NCBI GenBank assembly: GCA_013398175.1
Contig: VZRZ01005967.1
Coordinates: forward strand, 869,032-933,031
Origin: Climacteris rufus
Taxonomy: Eukaryota; Chordata; Aves; Passeriformes; Climacteridae
Length of the DNA stretch: 64,000 nucleotides
Reading direction: 5' to 3'
In this document: positions 63,884 through 64,000 of the stretch, in pieces
How the letters are laid out: every line of letters starts with the position of its first letter
Numbering within the stretch: the stretch's first letter is position 1
The notes under the pieces: model-generated
Database searches by the model: none
What the model saw: only the letters and a program-made list of their open reading frames with translations
What the model was told of the DNA's origin: nothing
Position numbers and translations under genes: made by a program

Positions 63884-64000
63884 ATCAAAGTCTGGACACA
63901 AGTGCAGAGCTGACCAATGTGGGTGTAAGGAGCTGCCATGTAAGGATGGGCATTGTTTGTGCAGATGTAAACACCTGCACAGAGGGCAGAGTAGAGAAGG

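Larger units (their letters stand above)
60425..64000. other. Downstream intergenic sequence
   Basis: No gene is seen after the EIF3H polyadenylation site. The stretch holds a second AATAAA (60547), a CR1 tail (60882-60931), a hairpin (63205-63232) and a 183-bp tandem duplication (63518-63883). In mammals the region past the EIF3H 3' end is gene-poor toward TRPS1, which fits, but synteny in this species is not shown here. Confidence 0.65.

Overview
The window is vertebrate nuclear DNA, almost certainly from a bird. It is AT-rich, intron-dominated sequence with sparse short exons, GT-AG introns, several CR1 LINE copies with the avian-type 3' tail, an avian-type retroviral LTR and decayed amniote SINEs. 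I cannot name the species. The only protein-coding gene I can establish is EIF3H (eukaryotic translation initiation factor 3 subunit H), on the + strand. Its last six coding exons (inferred exons 3-8 if the exon number matches the mammalian gene) lie at 43231-43398, 44917-45016, 46420-46569, 54626-54746, 57987-58119 and 60157-60254. All junction phases agree. Together they encode the C-terminal 256 residues, followed by a stop codon, a short 3' UTR and a polyadenylation signal at 60395.

Positions 1-43230 read as one very long upstream intron of EIF3H. I did not find the exons for the first ~96 residues, so they probably lie before position 1. This intron holds a GC-rich 25-bp minisatellite at the window edge (1-146), a 2.7-kb CR1 copy with broken endonuclease and reverse-transcriptase reading frames (about 9176-11839), an ancient amniote SINE (about 13618-13790), two short CR1 3' fragments (15348-15620 and 15705-15772), a long poly-T tract beside a reverse-strand CR1 fragment (29190-30180), an unidentified coding-like minus-strand segment (38144-38764) and a 91-bp unit repeated three times (39391-39663).

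The later introns are short except intron 5 (8 kb). They carry a 29-base assembly gap (45647-45675), a second old SINE (about 49615-49805), a 754-bp solo LTR beginning 126 bp after an exon (54872-55625) and a CR1 tail (56071-56140). Past the polyadenylation site (60420-64000) I see no gene, only a CR1 tail, a hairpin and a perfect 183-bp tandem duplication.

I found no convincing new biological system. The best leads are the unidentified minus-strand coding-like segment, the near-identical tandem duplications (at least one probably an assembly artefact, with a single N at its junction) and a perfect 13-bp-arm palindrome 67 bp upstream of an EIF3H exon. Most other long open frames are chance frames in GC-richer patches or shadows of the CR1 copy.
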